Of a DNA stretch of 64,000 nucleotides, positions 63,831 through 64,000 are shown one piece after another. Source of the DNA: Argyresthia goedartella (Eukaryota > Arthropoda > Insecta > Lepidoptera > Argyresthiidae). The translations under genes and the position numbers were made by a program. The notes beneath the pieces were generated by a model that made no database searches, was not told where the DNA came from, and worked only from the letters and a program-made list of their open reading frames with translations. The stretch spans positions 30,288,001 to 30,352,000 of the forward strand of contig OX463824.1 in assembly GCA_949825045.1 (NCBI GenBank). The letters are read 5' to 3'. Numbering within the stretch: the stretch's first letter is position 1; every line of letters starts with the position of its first letter.

Positions 63831-64000
63831 ATTTTTAATGATAAAATTATTTCTGCTGTTAGAACATCTAAAAACGAACACCGCTGCTACAAAATAGGGA
63901 TTTTGGTTTTTTCCAGGCATTTTTATAGTAATATTTTATTTTCTTTCGTTTACATTATAATTTTGTTCTTTACTCTTATACTTATATCATAACGATTTGT

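Overview
The window looks like a transposon-dense, gene-poor stretch of an insect nuclear genome, most probably a moth or butterfly. The background is AT-rich. I found no host protein-coding gene and no functional tRNA or rRNA gene. Almost every long open frame belongs to a transposable element. The dispersed repeats are of kinds I associate with Lepidoptera: tRNA-headed SINEs, the GGGTTCCGTACC / CGAGTCCGACTCGCAC repeat, and LINEs with short tandem tails. The order is an inference from repeat style, not a database result.

1-12 kb is a nest of elements. A minus-strand BEL/Pao LTR retrotransposon (gag, protease, RT, RNase H, start of integrase; about 290-10568) is split twice. A 5'-truncated Jockey/CR1-type LINE sits in pol (584-3684) with a 7-bp target duplication. 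A Tc1/mariner-like DNA transposon sits in gag (about 7073-9424) at a TA. The gag and pol halves resume in the same frame on each side of both inserts, so both insertions are probably young. Gag and pol share a frame and are separated by one TAG. A second LINE truncates the BEL element at the left window edge, and a third abuts its LTR at about 10.57 kb.

The Tc1-like transposon has a transposase split by a 103-bp intron and a DD35E spacing. Its long imperfect terminal inverted repeats each carry a tRNA-like pair of A and B boxes.

12-55 kb is a mosaic of LINE 3' ends (several families), three SINE families, foldback elements and MITEs, with long stretches I cannot classify. Notable items are a roughly 0.4-0.5 kb foldback family whose hairpin differs between copies by compensated substitutions, six close copies of one SINE, a 36-bp perfect hairpin, a G-rich/C-rich array and several inverted repeats with arms over 100 bp.

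55.8-58.6 kb is a complete piggyBac-like transposon with TTAA duplications, terminal repeats and an intact spliced transposase. Next to it, 58.6-63.2 kb holds an apparently intact two-ORF LINE (ORF1 and endonuclease-RT ORF2) on the minus strand. Many shorter 3' ends elsewhere in the window resemble it, and their 3' UTRs share a small stem-loop.
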